A stretch of DNA of 64,000 bases from Pezicula radicicola (lineage: Eukaryota > Ascomycota > Leotiomycetes > Helotiales > Dermateaceae). The stretch covers positions 1-64,000 of the forward strand of contig PDUO01000067.1 in NCBI GenBank assembly GCA_003008705.1. The letters are read 5' to 3'. Each line of letters begins with the position of its first letter. Position 1 is the stretch's first letter. The position numbers were made by a program, and so were the translations under genes. The notes beneath the pieces are model-generated. The model made no database searches and was not told the DNA's origin. It was given only the letters and a program-made list of their open reading frames with translations. Of the stretch, positions 22,314 to 34,250 are shown one piece after another.

Positions 22314-24431
22314 TGTACAGTAGACCCTTCAAAGCCCGACACAAAGTCGAAGTATCACCGAACGCAGTATAGTGCTCCGTAGCCTCGCTGAAGTGTACGA
22401 GTGGTAGGTAACAGGAATCGGCGTTTGTCCCACAACGTGAGGACTCCTCCCCACGGTGCCACCACCCTTTTTGTCTTCTTGAGCGACACATCAGATCAGA
22501 TTTTTCTTTTCCTTTCCTATCCTGGAAGAGAAGTTGATACAAGATATCTTCATGAAGTTGCCCCCGCGAAAACTGGTGTGACCTCAAAATTCTTCTCAGC
22601 AGTGATGCCGCACGAGTCGCCGGCATAACAAGCCTTTATTACGAAAGTATCTCGATTTTTACAGTCCCACCGCTCGCCAAGCATATTCGCATATTCTTAA
22701 AAAGTACCAAAAGAGCAGGGTTGATCACTGAAAGCAGAAACCCCGGTCACTTTATAACCCTGGACTCGGAGGACGCCACGACCGGCAGTCCTCCTCCACC
22801 TTCATATTTCATTCGTCCGGCCGTTTATTCGTGGACGCTTTGCTCAGCTTCGCGGCACTGGTGGCAGTCCTTTGGTTAAATATGCAGCAGGTACAAAGTA
22901 GGCATCTGGTGACAAGTAAGTCAAGCTTTAAATATTTAATGTGAGGGATATGCGTACCTACTTGCAACCAGTTTCTAGAAGAGTGGTGGCATGCTTTCGC
23001 AACCTCTCTCAACCTCTCACCTCCCCATCTCTACCCCCACTTCATCCCGCGACCCAGAGTAAAGGCAAGCATGCTACTTTCTTCTTCTTCACCCGCACAT
23101 AAACCCACTTTGCGGGACACTTTTCTGCGTCCACTCACAGGCCCTGGACTTACCAGTAAATTCAGCAATTAAAACGTTGGTGCCATGTCCATACCCATAT
23201 TTTGGCATTTATGGACCTCAAAATAATTATGCCCTGGACGGAGGTATTTAGTTGGATTTGCACCACGAATCTACTCTAAATAACACCTCTCAAAGTGTGG
23301 CTAATCGAAGGCTTTACCTCCGTTATTTTACGTCGATTTACTCATGCTCAATAGCATGGCTCTCTCAAGTCGTCACTCTTGTCACAACTCATCAACCCCA
23401 CCTCTCCGCCGCTTCACGGGAGGCTTTGGTTTCTCATTGTTGCAACTTGCAGCAGCACTTGTGTGGGTGTTGCGGTAAGGGCCGGTGGAAGGCAATGGGC
23501 ACTAGTGCGTAATGGATATGTCGAGACTGAATAAAGTAGAGAGGTTGAAAGATGGGGGACTTCTTTCACCTCGAGTGTTCTGGAGTTGAGCCCAGCAGCT
23601 TAACTCGAATCATCGATTTTCCATAGAAAAGTAATAATCGTGGTTCAAACAACGGATTAACTGCTGATGATGCCACCACCAACTGCTCGCTGTCAATAAT
23701 AATAATCGTGAGGATCATATTACAGGAAAATTATGGCTATCGCCGACACCAGATATTTTCGACCGAATTCATTACCAGCCATCGCACGCTAAGGGATGCC
23801 TGTGCTCACTCCACTAAAGCGCCGTAACTGCGTTACTGCACACCACAAACCCACAGGCATTTCGTCCTCTCGGTACAACGCTCTGTCTGTTGACTGGGTG
23901 GCTTTCGTCGACTGCTGCAGAGACTACGGAGTACCATACGCACTGCTGCATCAAACATTGGATACAGTAGAGGACCATACTACTCAAAGACGAGGACTTG
24001 GAGAGACATCACGGACGCAACAATCGCATGTCATTGCCAGACGAAGAAACCCCACCGTTGAGGAGACTGACAATCGTCTTGCAATATAATCATCTACAAT
24101 TATCCTTATCCTCGGCCCCTTCTACCGGCGCGCAAGTTTCTTTGAGCCCGATTCCTCAACTTTCGCAACCGCAGAGATCATCTGCGACAACGGCCTTTCG
24201 GGTGTTACCAGTCAGCCTCGACATCCAATTCCTTCATCGCCATTCGTCTCGACAGAGCAGCCCGTCGTAACGAGGCCGGAGTCATTACCCAAACATTACT
24301 CCACCGAAAAAGAAGAACGCTGCGACAGACCATTTTGCCGCCAGAAAGCAAAATTGTCGTCTGAATCTGAAGGTGCTATAACATCTGCTTAAGGGAGAGG
24401 ACTGCTTGGAGGAGGTGTGTCGCTCCAAGAA

Positions 24432-27400
24432 ATGTCTGGAGCGGCGGCACAGTATGCGGTTGGGGGAGCTGGGAGGTTAGAGAAACTCGAATCTGCGAGC
24501 GGAGAACCTAAATCCGACCTTCCAACAACATCTTCTACTTCAATGACAGAACACGATTTCCGATTCCCTCGAAGACCGTCCGAGCAGTTGAAGGAAGAGG
24601 CTTTTGCTGCTGCGAAAAATACCGCTCCGGGGTCTTCTTCCAAACATCATCACGCCCGCACTAATACGCTTGACTCCAGCGCAAGCGCTCTGAACAAACT
24701 GGACCTTTCCGCGGCAAGTAACGCGCGTAGTTCGCACAATGAACTTCTGCGCGAGAGTATTTTTCCCACTTGGAAGGATGACACGGCGGGGGAGGAATTA
24801 GACAGCCCAGATGAGATGCAAAAGAAGGATCCACTGGCTACACAAATTTGGAGGTTGTACAGCAAAACCAAGAAGCAATTGCCTAACCAGGAGCGAATGG
24901 AGAACTTGACCTGGCGCATGATGGCCATGAGTCTGCGAAAACGTAGGCAGGAGGATGCGGCTCGGTACGTTTGGAGGATACACGTTTGGACGTTCTGGCG
25001 GTGTCTAATTAATTGTATACAGATTATCACAACAGCAAAACCTTACGCCAAATAACCCAAATAACTCAAGCACCCCGAGCGGAATTGCGCTGCTAAGGAA
25101 ATCGTCGAGTCAGGCGCACGCAGAACCACAGACGGCAGGGGATCAAGGTGATGCTATGAATATTGACGATTTCATATTCTCGGACAATATCTCAACACCA
25201 CTTGGACTGGGCATGTCGCCCTCGCCTGAACTTAGCAAGAAAGATGCTGAGAAACCTTCTAATTCCTCTTCATCAAATGCCATTGCGTCAGCCATTCCTA
25301 TCAAAATGCGCAAAGATGCGCCTTCAAGCGGACCACAATTTGCTGTTCCTCAATCTGTGCCTGTTCCACATCATGCCCCGCGAAGCAATGAAGAATTCAA
25401 TTATGTACAGCGGCATGTTAGAAAGACTAGCATAGATGAAAGACGCGTGAGTGACGATTTTTTTTTTGTTCGGGTCTACTGTTATCTTTACTTTTTGGGC
25501 GTTTTAGAGCGCCACATGCGATAGCTACTAATGACCTATTACAGACCCGCAAGCGACCAGCCGATTTCTCCCCCCAAGTACCTCCTGTCAATTCCATAAT
25601 GATACCCAATGAACCAGATCATGACGCAGATCTTCACGAATATTCTCTTGATCATTCCCAGGACCCTGCAATGGGTCACCATCATCCTGGAGTGCCCTTC
25701 CAACTCGATACATTCGGTATAGATCACGATCCCATAATCACCTCCGCAGGACCATTTCAGCAGAACTTCGCTTTTTCTCCAGGAGAATCACCACACATGC
25801 GTCATGGCCCTTTCTCTACCTTCTATAATAATCAAGGCGTTCCCTCTTCCTCTCTGAACTCGAATGATTACTATTCTCCTGCAGGAAGTGCTTATCAGAG
25901 CGCTGTGTCGACCCCTCAGCCCATGCCAGAGGGTGAACACATGTACTTCAACCATGGCATGGATATGCGGCGGCAACAATCGCATTCATACAATAACGGT
26001 CCCTCAAACCTCTCCTCAAACCCCCTCGCACCGCAGTATATTTATAACAACAATGGCGGGCCCATGTTTACAACTGTCACCAGCGCCGAAAGCCAGTCGA
26101 ACTCCTACACATCTCCCGGGCCATTTGGAATGGCACAACACATAGATCCTACACAAGTTTTCCACTCAGATCATCCTGTGCGATCACCTGGCGTTCATAT
26201 GGGCCAGGGTGAGAATATGTTCAGTTTTGGAGGCGATTCAGATAACGAGGACGATGAGGGCGCAGCTTTCGCCGATAGAACGCTCATGATGCAACACGAC
26301 TTTGCGCAGTCACCAATGGATGAGTCAAACATGGAGATGCAGAGCAGCTTGCAATGGGATGCAACTTTACCGGGTCAGTTCACTACACAAGCTGCGCGAT
26401 ATCCGGGTGGTCCACCGAGGAAACAGGTCACAATCGGTGGCGCAGAGATGGTTGGCTCCCCAGGGGACTGGGATGGACAGGCAGGATCTTTAGGTCGTAG
26501 CCATACGTCTACCCAGTCAGTTTCTGACAATCGGTCAAGGAACGATCGACGACAGAAGATCCCACGCACCGCTTCGACTCCCAACGCAGCACTGATGGGT
26601 CGCAATGGCGAGATGTTCGATCGAATAGCCCAATCGCAGCCCAACTCCCCTCCAGGCGGTGGTACAATGTCTGGTTTCTCTTCTGTTGCTCCCAGCCGCC
26701 CGGGTTCCCCTACTGGATCAAAACACGGGTCTTCAACCAATCTTGCCGCTGCAGCCGGCGAGAATGGTATTCCTACCACCTGCACAAACTGCTTCACGCA
26801 AACCACACCTCTTTGGCGTCGAAATCCCGAAGGTCATCCCCTCTGCAACGCATGTGGGCTATTCCTCAAATTACATGGCGTTGTACGGCCACTTTCTCTC
26901 AAGACAGACGTCATCAAGAAGCGCAATCGTGGATCTGGAGCGAGTATCCCAGTAGGGGGCACTGGTGGTGCAGCAACGCGATCCTCGAAGAAAATGAACG
27001 CTACCCCTTTGTCAAATAGTGGGCCAAATACGCGGAAGAATTCGGTTGTTACTACATCTACAGTTCAAGCGACAACCCCCACTAGCATACGAGCACGTAG
27101 CGTCAACGAGAGCCAAAGCCCTCCAAGCGTTACAGGATCGACAGGCAATGGCGGTAACAGCACAGCAAGCACACCTACTTCTTACCATGGATCTGCGGGC
27201 TCTTCGAGTGGTGCTACTGGGGTCAGCGGTGGAAAAGGAGTGATACCCATAGCTGCTGCACCTCCCAAAGCAACTCCTGGACCTGGTGCTGCCGCAACTT
27301 CTCTCCCTAGAAACCCCGCAATTGCGCCGAAGAGGCAGAGAAGGCATAGCAAGAGTGTCAGTGCCATCGAATCAATGGATGTAGACAGTCCAGAGAACTC

Positions 27401-27677
27401 GACTGGCTCCAATGAATCAGCAACTGCACATTCTCAGGCCAAAAGTATGGGCATGGGAATCATCGGCAATGGCAATGTGACCCCAGGTGGTAATATGGGC
27501 CTTGCAAATGGATTCGGTATGACAACTCGACCGATGATGGGACCAGGTGGATCCATGGGCGGTATGAGCATGCCACCTGGTATGACTGGAGGCCCTCCTC
27601 CTGGGATGGTTCTGAATGGAGGTCCAGGCGGTGGCTCAGGGCCACAGGAATGGGAGTGGTTGACTATGAGTCTCTAA
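24432..27677 (+). CDS. areA: GATA-type global nitrogen regulator, AreA/NIT2 orthologue
   Basis: Three exons (24432-24964, 25023-25446, 25545-27677) join at consensus sites. An in-frame TAA just upstream (about 24391) makes the ATG at 24432 the first possible start. Exon 1 carries the conserved N-terminal block [20 protein letters not shown]...[15 protein letters not shown] found in AreA/NIT2. Exon 2 ends at the conserved RKTSIDERR, and exon 3 continues [16 protein letters not shown]. The single zinc finger, C-x2-C-x17-C-x2-C, starts at 26781 ([14 protein letters not shown]...[13 protein letters not shown]) and is followed by the basic [18 protein letters not shown]. The protein ends WEWLTMSL, the C-terminal motif that in AreA/NIT2 binds the co-repressor NmrA. 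It activates genes for secondary nitrogen sources when ammonium and glutamine are low, binding HGATAR sites in the nucleus. It looks complete. Confidence 0.97.
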
Positions 27678-29546
27678 TATTTCCCCCTAGTCTCATTACA
27701 GTCTCCACTCGACACAACTCGACTCGATATTCGAAGAATTTCATTTGGCGTTTTGCAACCTCTGGTGGCTTGCCTGCTTTTTTACGCCAACACAAAGACT
27801 GGCGATAATACATATATATGATAAGACAGGCGGGCGGCTTTGCGTTGCTTACTAAGTTCGGAGCAATTGGGAATCTGGTTTGGGAATTTACGAGGTGGTT
27901 TGCTTTTTACGTTCTTGATTGATACCAGAGAATTCGTTCTAGCGTTTTTTTGATTTTATACGAGGTGGAATTGGGAAGGAAAGGGAGGTGGGCTTGTCTT
28001 GCGTCACATCACGTTGTTTAAACCTTATGATTGCGAAAGGATAGATTTGATTTGTCTCTTTTACTACGAGTTTGGATTGGACCTTTCTTCGTGTCTTTCT
28101 TATCATTTCGTTCTTGACGGTTAAATGATTGATGCGTAGTCACGTTTGATTTTACACTTATTTGATTTGGGAGCGCGCTTGAACATGTAACGGGCCAAGA
28201 TGGTGGGGTCGCAGAATCTTTCTCTGATCTGATGATTGTGATATGGAGTGGGAAGATGGGAGATACCCTGGGAAAGAATCTATCATGGTTCTTTTTATTT
28301 TGATTCTCTTTTTCTCATTTTTATTTTACATCGGCTGCTATTTGTGGGGTGTCTTACTGCTGCTACACTACACAACTACCAGCTTTTAGATAGAGATGAG
28401 ATGGACAGACAGTTGTTTGTGGATGATGTGAAGGGACATTGATGGCTAGACCGGTATAATACATTTGAGAAACAACCCCATTTTGTTGATTGTTTTTGTT
28501 GTGATTGTGATTGTGATTGCGACTGCGATGAGGTTTTCTTTATCTCCTAGGTATGGTTCATATCAGGTTTCACATGTGAAAATGACATACCATCAATTCA
28601 GCTTACCTACACAATACATGGGTATCGTCAATTGGTCAAACCCAGCACCGAGTGATCCAGCTCCCAAATCAACCTAGAGCTTATTCTTATTATCCTATCA
28701 ATAAATACAAACAGAGAAATCAATTATCTATAAAGACCCATAAATAAAATAACCTCAGCTGTTGTCAAATTTCATCTCGTTGCTATCTCGCTTATTCAAA
28801 CAATATTGTGGCGTCTCAATTCCTCGCTGAAAATAAAGAGTTGATTCAGTGCCAGGAAGTTGCTATATCGTATTAAAGAGTGCGGAGGAACAGTCTTACC
28901 ATGACGAGGGGGAAGAGACAGAGAGCTGGTGGGCCGCGAGTGTAGATTTTGTAAACAAGATGTGGGTCTGGGGGACTTGATATTGTAATATGAGGTTGTG
29001 TACCTGCATACTGTGTTGTATAGTGATTTGGGTCTGTACTGGCTTTCTGTTCATTGCTGATTTCTTTTTAAGTTTAAAATAGCTAGGAAAAGACGAGATA
29101 AAGACAGTGTAAGGTGGGCTTTAAGGGAGTAATTAATTGTAGTTGAAGTTACATTTGCCCATTACTATTCTAAAGGTGGACAATTTACTTCAAGACATTC
29201 GATTTTATGAATTGTCAGTTAGAACTTAGTAGCCATATAGATAATCTATAAGAGACTAGACCTAGATTGCAGCTGAACTGTATTTGATTAAGAAGACGTG
29301 CTAGGTAAATAGGCAGAAAATGTACGGAGTAGGTACCTCGCTTATTTCTCAAGTTATCAAAACCACTCATGAATTCTACCGTTGCAATATAACAGCGCAA
29401 GGGCACCATGGTCTATTATCTATCAAAATCATGATATTACAAGTAATGGAAACTATTTGTAAAATAAATTCAACGTGTAAAACAAATTGTAAATATACAC
29501 GATACAAAGCTAAGACAGCTCGGTCCTGGGCGGATTACTCAGCATC
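27678..29546. other. areA 3' region and intergenic DNA
   Basis: No gene is evident. The first several hundred bases are T-rich and probably include the areA 3' UTR. In A. nidulans that UTR controls mRNA stability; whether this holds here cannot be read from sequence. Confidence 0.5.
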
Positions 29547-30549
29547 TCATTCATCAAAAACCTCATCCATAACCTTATCAAAACCATCATCCTTCTCTCG
29601 TTTCCAATCATCCTGTTGAAAGCTATCCGGCCAGCCATATGTCTCGCTTAAAATGGGTTTCAAGCTACGGTGCTAAAAATGATGAATCAGCATTCCAAAA
29701 TCTAATAACTGATAATAATGATATAGAAATGGGAGAGTAGATGACATACAGCCTCAACTTGATACTCATCAGACACTATATTCAGATCCATCAATTGTCC
29801 CGATCCACACGGAATTGCATCAAGAGCTTGAATCCTATTCATGTGTCGCTGAAGAAAAGATGGTGCAAGTCGTGCGAAATGATTTCGATAGTGGTTTGGT
29901 TCATTTGGTGTTTGGCGGGTTTCCACGATCTGGTGTAAATCGATCGTTGAGAACGCGGATCGTATCTATGAATCTATTAGCAAGGCTATAAGAGACTGGT
30001 ATTTGCGAAGAGAGTGTGTAGCTTGGTATACAAAAATATAGATGTAGGAGAAGGTAAAACCTTACTTACTTTTTTCAGTATCAAGAATAACCCAATCACC
30101 ATGAGGCGGATCAGCAGTCAAACAAATATCCCTCGACAACACGTAATTCATATTCGGCTTATCTTCCAACCCAGTCCAAAAAGGATCACGACCATGAATA
30201 ATCTCATCATCCTCAATATAAACTAAAGGACGTGAATTTGACCACAGTTCCATCCTGTTTTTGATCGGATTGCATCTTTAGGATATGATAGTCTTTGCAT
30301 GAGTGAAATTACTGCCGGTTCTAGATTGAGGAATATGGCTAGTGTCAGGTTTATTTTATTGCAATCTGGGGGTGGGTATGCTACGTCTGAGGATGATATG
30401 TAGGTGAATTCTATTAGTAGTAAGTAGAGTTCGGTTACAAGGCGCATAATTTCATCTTCGCTATATGGTGTTCGCTTGTTGTATACTGGTAGCCAATTGG
30501 ACTGAGGGGGTCGTGAACGCTCTGGTACGGTGAGGGATAGTTGAGACAT
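29547..30549 (-). pseudogene. Hypothetical fungal protein, broken by frameshifts
   Basis: Starting at the ATG 30549-30547 (MSQLSLTVPERSR), the frame is protein-like through YNKRTPYSEDEIMRLVTELY and YPPPDCNKINLTLAIFLNL. Coding then moves by one base near 30225-30245, beside an A5 run, into a frame reading MELWSNSRPLVYIEDDEIIH and DPPHGDWVILDTEK. A GTAAGT donor follows at about 30067. After an intron, coding resumes (LNDRFTPDRGNPPNTK), again changes frame, and continues as NHYRNHFARLAPSFLQRHMN. A last intron joins EYQVEA to HRSLKPILSETYGWPDSFQQ and the stop at 29549. I find no GT...AG intron that explains the first shift. The family is unknown to me; the 50407-51232 locus may be a relative. Sequencing errors in homopolymers are the alternative. 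Confidence 0.55.
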
Positions 30550-32871
30550 TGCATTTTCTGGTCTGAGGTAGGACAAGAGAATAGAAGGACCGATTAAACT
30601 AAATAAGAAGATGGTGATTAGGTTGAGTGAAGTTTGTATGTTTGAGAAGTGAACAACTGTGGACGTGTGCAGCCTTAATCTACGTACCTTAAGTGCGAGA
30701 TACCCATGCTCCTCGTCTAGGCAACCATATTTCATAAATTCAAAATCCCAAAGGGGCCAATGCGGGAGTGATGAAAATGTAAGGCTGTACTGTAAATTCG
30801 GTGTGGACTTAACGACAGCGCATTATTAATAGGTTTACAACTCCAGTTTTTAACAAAGAGACAATTGTCGACAACTTAGGGCCTTACAGAGCTTTAGCTA
30901 TCACTCGTAGACTTTCAAATTAAACTTAAAGTTTTTAGTGGTTGAAGTTACATAAACTATATAAACAATGGAACTGCTCGCTTATTTTTCTCGAGCTTTA
31001 AGATTACGCAAAGATACTTTAGCCTCGCTCTATTTCATTTGGTATCCTCAATATAGGCAATAAAATAGATTTCTACTGCAAATACGAAGTATCAAGTATT
31101 AAAGGCTACCAAAAAGTATCCTGTGGTCTGTGTACTAACGTCAGACGAATTACCTGAGTACCATCGCAAAGAGCTCGTTGACTAACCCAAGGAGGAGAAG
31201 AGACAAGAGGAATTTGTGAAATGGCGAAAGCAGAACTATTATAAAATTTTGGGATGGGGAAAATTAGATTGATAGTAGGTTGAGAGTCATCCCGTCAGCT
31301 CTGCCATACACAAACCTTAGGAGGCGCTAGGCAAGTTCTCTTCCCCTGGCTTTTAGGAACAGCCCACCCTGCTATCTTTAGGGTAAGCTGTGTTTAACTA
31401 TGTAATCGAGGTGACCGTCGGATGTAGCCTTTCTCCTGTCTTCAGCCACGCAGCTCCTCCTACGTAGTTCTTGCCGGCTGTGCTCTATATCTATTTCTAG
31501 AGGTACTATATTTGTATAGCTACATTTCAGCAATTTTCCAAGGTAAAATTGTAGGGTTTTCTATGGCGCTGTCATATTCTTAGATGGGCGAAGTAGACTT
31601 TTACTTTACTTAGCGCATTACTGAGGCATATAGAGTGACAGAGGGAGTTGGGAGCCATTAAGGAGATAGAGTCAGTATTTAAAAAGCACATAACAAAAAG
31701 GGAATGATTGCTGCTCTTTCGGTGAATTTGTTTCTCTTCTAGTTTGTAGGACTAGTATCTAATATTGCTAAACAAAGTCACTGATTTTGTATTTTACAGG
31801 CCCCGAAATACTTGATGTTAGACTATTTTTGCGTTACCAAATAGTAGTTAAAACGAATTTTTGCCACTTAAGAAGGAACGAGAATAGCTTGATATATTAC
31901 CGTAGCTCACTCTAGAACGAAGCCAACATACACCAAGCTTATGAATTAAGCCTAAAGCCCTAACGGTTAACGGTCCTTGGAAGTATAGCCCCAAATTGGG
32001 TAGTAAGACGTAAACTCCCGCAACTACCATAGAAATACGCGACCATTATATGCAGGGTAATCAAGGCCTCTACACGCCTGGACTCAATAGATTCTCACAT
32101 ATGAAACAAGTTACTACGCCCACTCGTGTATTGACCAATGCGATTATATACTTAGTGAATGGGTGGTTACACGACTACAAGTTTTCAACTTTTTAGGCAT
32201 AGCCTTATATATGGGAAGCCTCACCATACAGCTAACGAAGATAAACCTTACGAATATTAGGTATTTGTGTCAGCAATGACCTAGGCCGCCTTACTGCCTA
32301 ATATACACTAAGCTTTAGGAATCAAAAGACAAAAACTGTGAGATCTTTCCAAGAGCTTCGAAGAGCGACAATTTTAAATGCTATTTGTAATTTACTTCGC
32401 CTTACGAGGTCTAAATACTTTACACGTTTCTAGGACCTAAATGAAGATAATGCCTACCCTATTATATACGACTATAGACTAAGGAGAATTATGTATTCTA
32501 TCCGCTCTCTTATATATATATACAATTGTGCAGTCAGGTATATAACCTCAGGTCCCCTCTCGCTTAAATAATTCTCACAATAAAATACCTTTCAAAAACT
32601 ATAGATTATTCCCTTTTAAAAGGTTTAAACATAAATTTCTGTACATGGGCTAAAGTCAGGAGTTAGGGTCAAATTAAGTGATTAGGGAATATAGTAAGAT
32701 AATTTATATTTAAAGGGCTCAAGAAGCCATATAATTCTTAGGTATCGACTTAACGCAGTTGTGGGTCTGGCCACTGTCAATAGTGTCCCCGTCTTCACTG
32801 CTCCCCAACGGAGTGCATTAAGCATTCAGTGAATCCTTCGTAAACTCTGGATTTTAGAGTTGCACGGTTGC
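30550..32871. other. AT-leaning gene desert, possibly old mutated repeat
   Basis: No protein-like frame survives. Parts (for example 31500-31700 and 32280-32720) are AT-rich with many TA steps and sense-like segments interrupted by TAA/TAG, suggestive of an old, mildly RIP-mutated element, but no family can be named. Confidence 0.4.
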
Positions 32872-33459
32872 TTATTTGTCACTAGTTGGAGGGACAATCT
32901 GCTTCAGTATATAGTCTAGGCACTCTTCCGGGCTACTGGTCGAATCCACGACTATACGAGTATCATCGCTAGCTGGACGGCACGGCTTTTCGATCCATCT
33001 CTCGAAGAGTGCGCGATTGTCTACGTTGTGACGGGCACCGGTGGCATCAGGCGGGGGATTATTGATGCCTGTTCGTTGACTTCTCATCGAGACTCTGTTG
33101 TGTAGTCTTTCTTCCAGTAAATCAACATCGGTGACCCTACACTCGACGTACTTGTAGTCATAGGAGTACTTTCGAGCGAGCTCGGTTCCATCGTCTAGCG
33201 TCTCCTTGTAGTTGCAGGTACTGTCGATAATGACGGACCGCCCTTGTTTGATCATATCCTCGGCGAGTATCCATTGGAAGCGGTAGGCGAGTTTCGCCGA
33301 CTGATCAAAGGGGTTGTCGGTTTCGAGAAAGAAGGATCTGACGAGATCATGGTTGATGACCACCCCATCGATCGATTGTGCTAGCAGATGTGCCACAGTG
33401 CTCTTTCCAGACCCTGGAGCACCACTCATTTGGACGAGCAGTTTGCGTGGTAGATGCAT
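32872..33459 (-). CDS. P-loop AAA-type ATP-binding kinase-like protein
   Basis: A single exon. I chose the ATG at 33459 (MHLPRKLLVQMSGAPGSGKS), placing the Walker A motif GAPGSGKST at residues 12-20 as in compact nucleotide kinases. An upstream in-frame ATG at 33507 would add 16 residues. Downstream are DHDLVRSFF-like sequence (INHDLVRSFFLE), the strand-Asp motif VIIDSTCNY, and ECRVTDVDLLEERLHNR, matching the AAA_33/zeta-fold family that phosphorylates small molecules or nucleic-acid ends. The ~195-residue length suits a stand-alone domain. The substrate is unknown. The protein ends QIVPPTSDK. It lies alone between AT-rich stretches. Confidence 0.8.
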   Translation of the reverse strand: MHLPRKLLVQMSGAPGSGKSTVAHLLAQSIDGVVINHDLVRSFFLETDNPFDQSAKLAYRFQWILAEDMIKQGRSVIIDSTCNYKETLDDGTELARKYSYDYKYVECRVTDVDLLEERLHNRVSMRSQRTGINNPPPDATGARHNVDNRALFERWIEKPCRPASDDTRIVVDSTSSPEECLDYILKQIVPPTSDK

Positions 33460-33507
33460 GACTCTTAAATGTAAGCTTACGTGACGGCTCGTACGAATTA
33501 CACACAA

Positions 33508-34250
33508 GTCGAGTTTCGTAAAATGAAAATGATGTTTCTAGAAGATACTTGAAAACTAAGGAAGGAAGAGGGGGGAATTGGAATAGCAGTTATATATACA
33601 ATATAAAGTAACCAAAAGGAATTTCAGTTGCGGCGTTCTGCGGGCGACAAGCGGCTGGCTGCATAGGGGCAAATATTGAATCGCTTATCAGGCTACCAGA
33701 TCTCCCACTTATGCATGGCATCTTTTCCACTAAACTGAGAGACGTGCATGTAGAGACTCGGCGCTGATTCGCAGGTAAGCGATTGTACTAGAGCTTGATA
33801 AGGCTGGCGTAAATAGGAGGGCCTTAACAGAAGAACTCGACTTATTTCTCTTAAACCTTCTTTCTCAGTTGGACGCAAAGTGCGGTTACGTAGGAACATA
33901 TTAAGTTATTGAATTCAAATAGCTTGCTTAGATAGTTACAAGGTAGTATTAAATTTCAGAAAAAGATTCCCAGTTTCTAGAGACAACAGTTTTCTAGTTA
34001 AGTTCTCTTACTTCATTAAAATACATTAAATTTGAAGTGATTACTTTTATCTAAACAATGAAACGGATAACAATATACCAAATAAAGAAACAGAATAAAC
34101 AGCTAGCTTAAACTCGCCTTTTGCCTTATTGCACTTCCCTAGCAACAAAGAAACAGGGCAAAAACTTACCTTAACTAAGTAATCCCCAGACCAGCTTAGA
34201 GATTACCTCAGTCATCTACCCAAAAACCCACCAGCCATTAAATAACCTCC
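33508..34250. other. Intergenic region, nothing recognised
   Basis: Only short chance frames are present. Composition is AT-leaning from about 33900 onward. Confidence 0.5.

Larger units (their letters stand above)
17033..24431. other. 7.4 kb without a recognisable gene, including the areA 5' leader
   Basis: Base composition is normal and many short frames occur, but none has protein-like composition, splice-consistent joins or a recognisable motif. The longest (149 codons at 18211 and 165 codons at 19544) look like chance. Small repeats occur: a CA-rich tract at 19637-19660, an octamer tandem at ~21645-21677 and an 18-nt palindrome at 22296-22313. The last kilobase before areA has several upstream ATGs, the longest being a 97-codon frame at 23796-24089, consistent with a long leader. 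Long upstream regions are common for major regulators. Confidence 0.55.

Noticed and set aside
33460..33507. Upstream ATG (33507) for the P-loop kinase-like gene
   Set aside because: It adds 16 residues ahead of a start that already places the Walker A motif near the N-terminus as usual for the family. It was kept only as an alternative.
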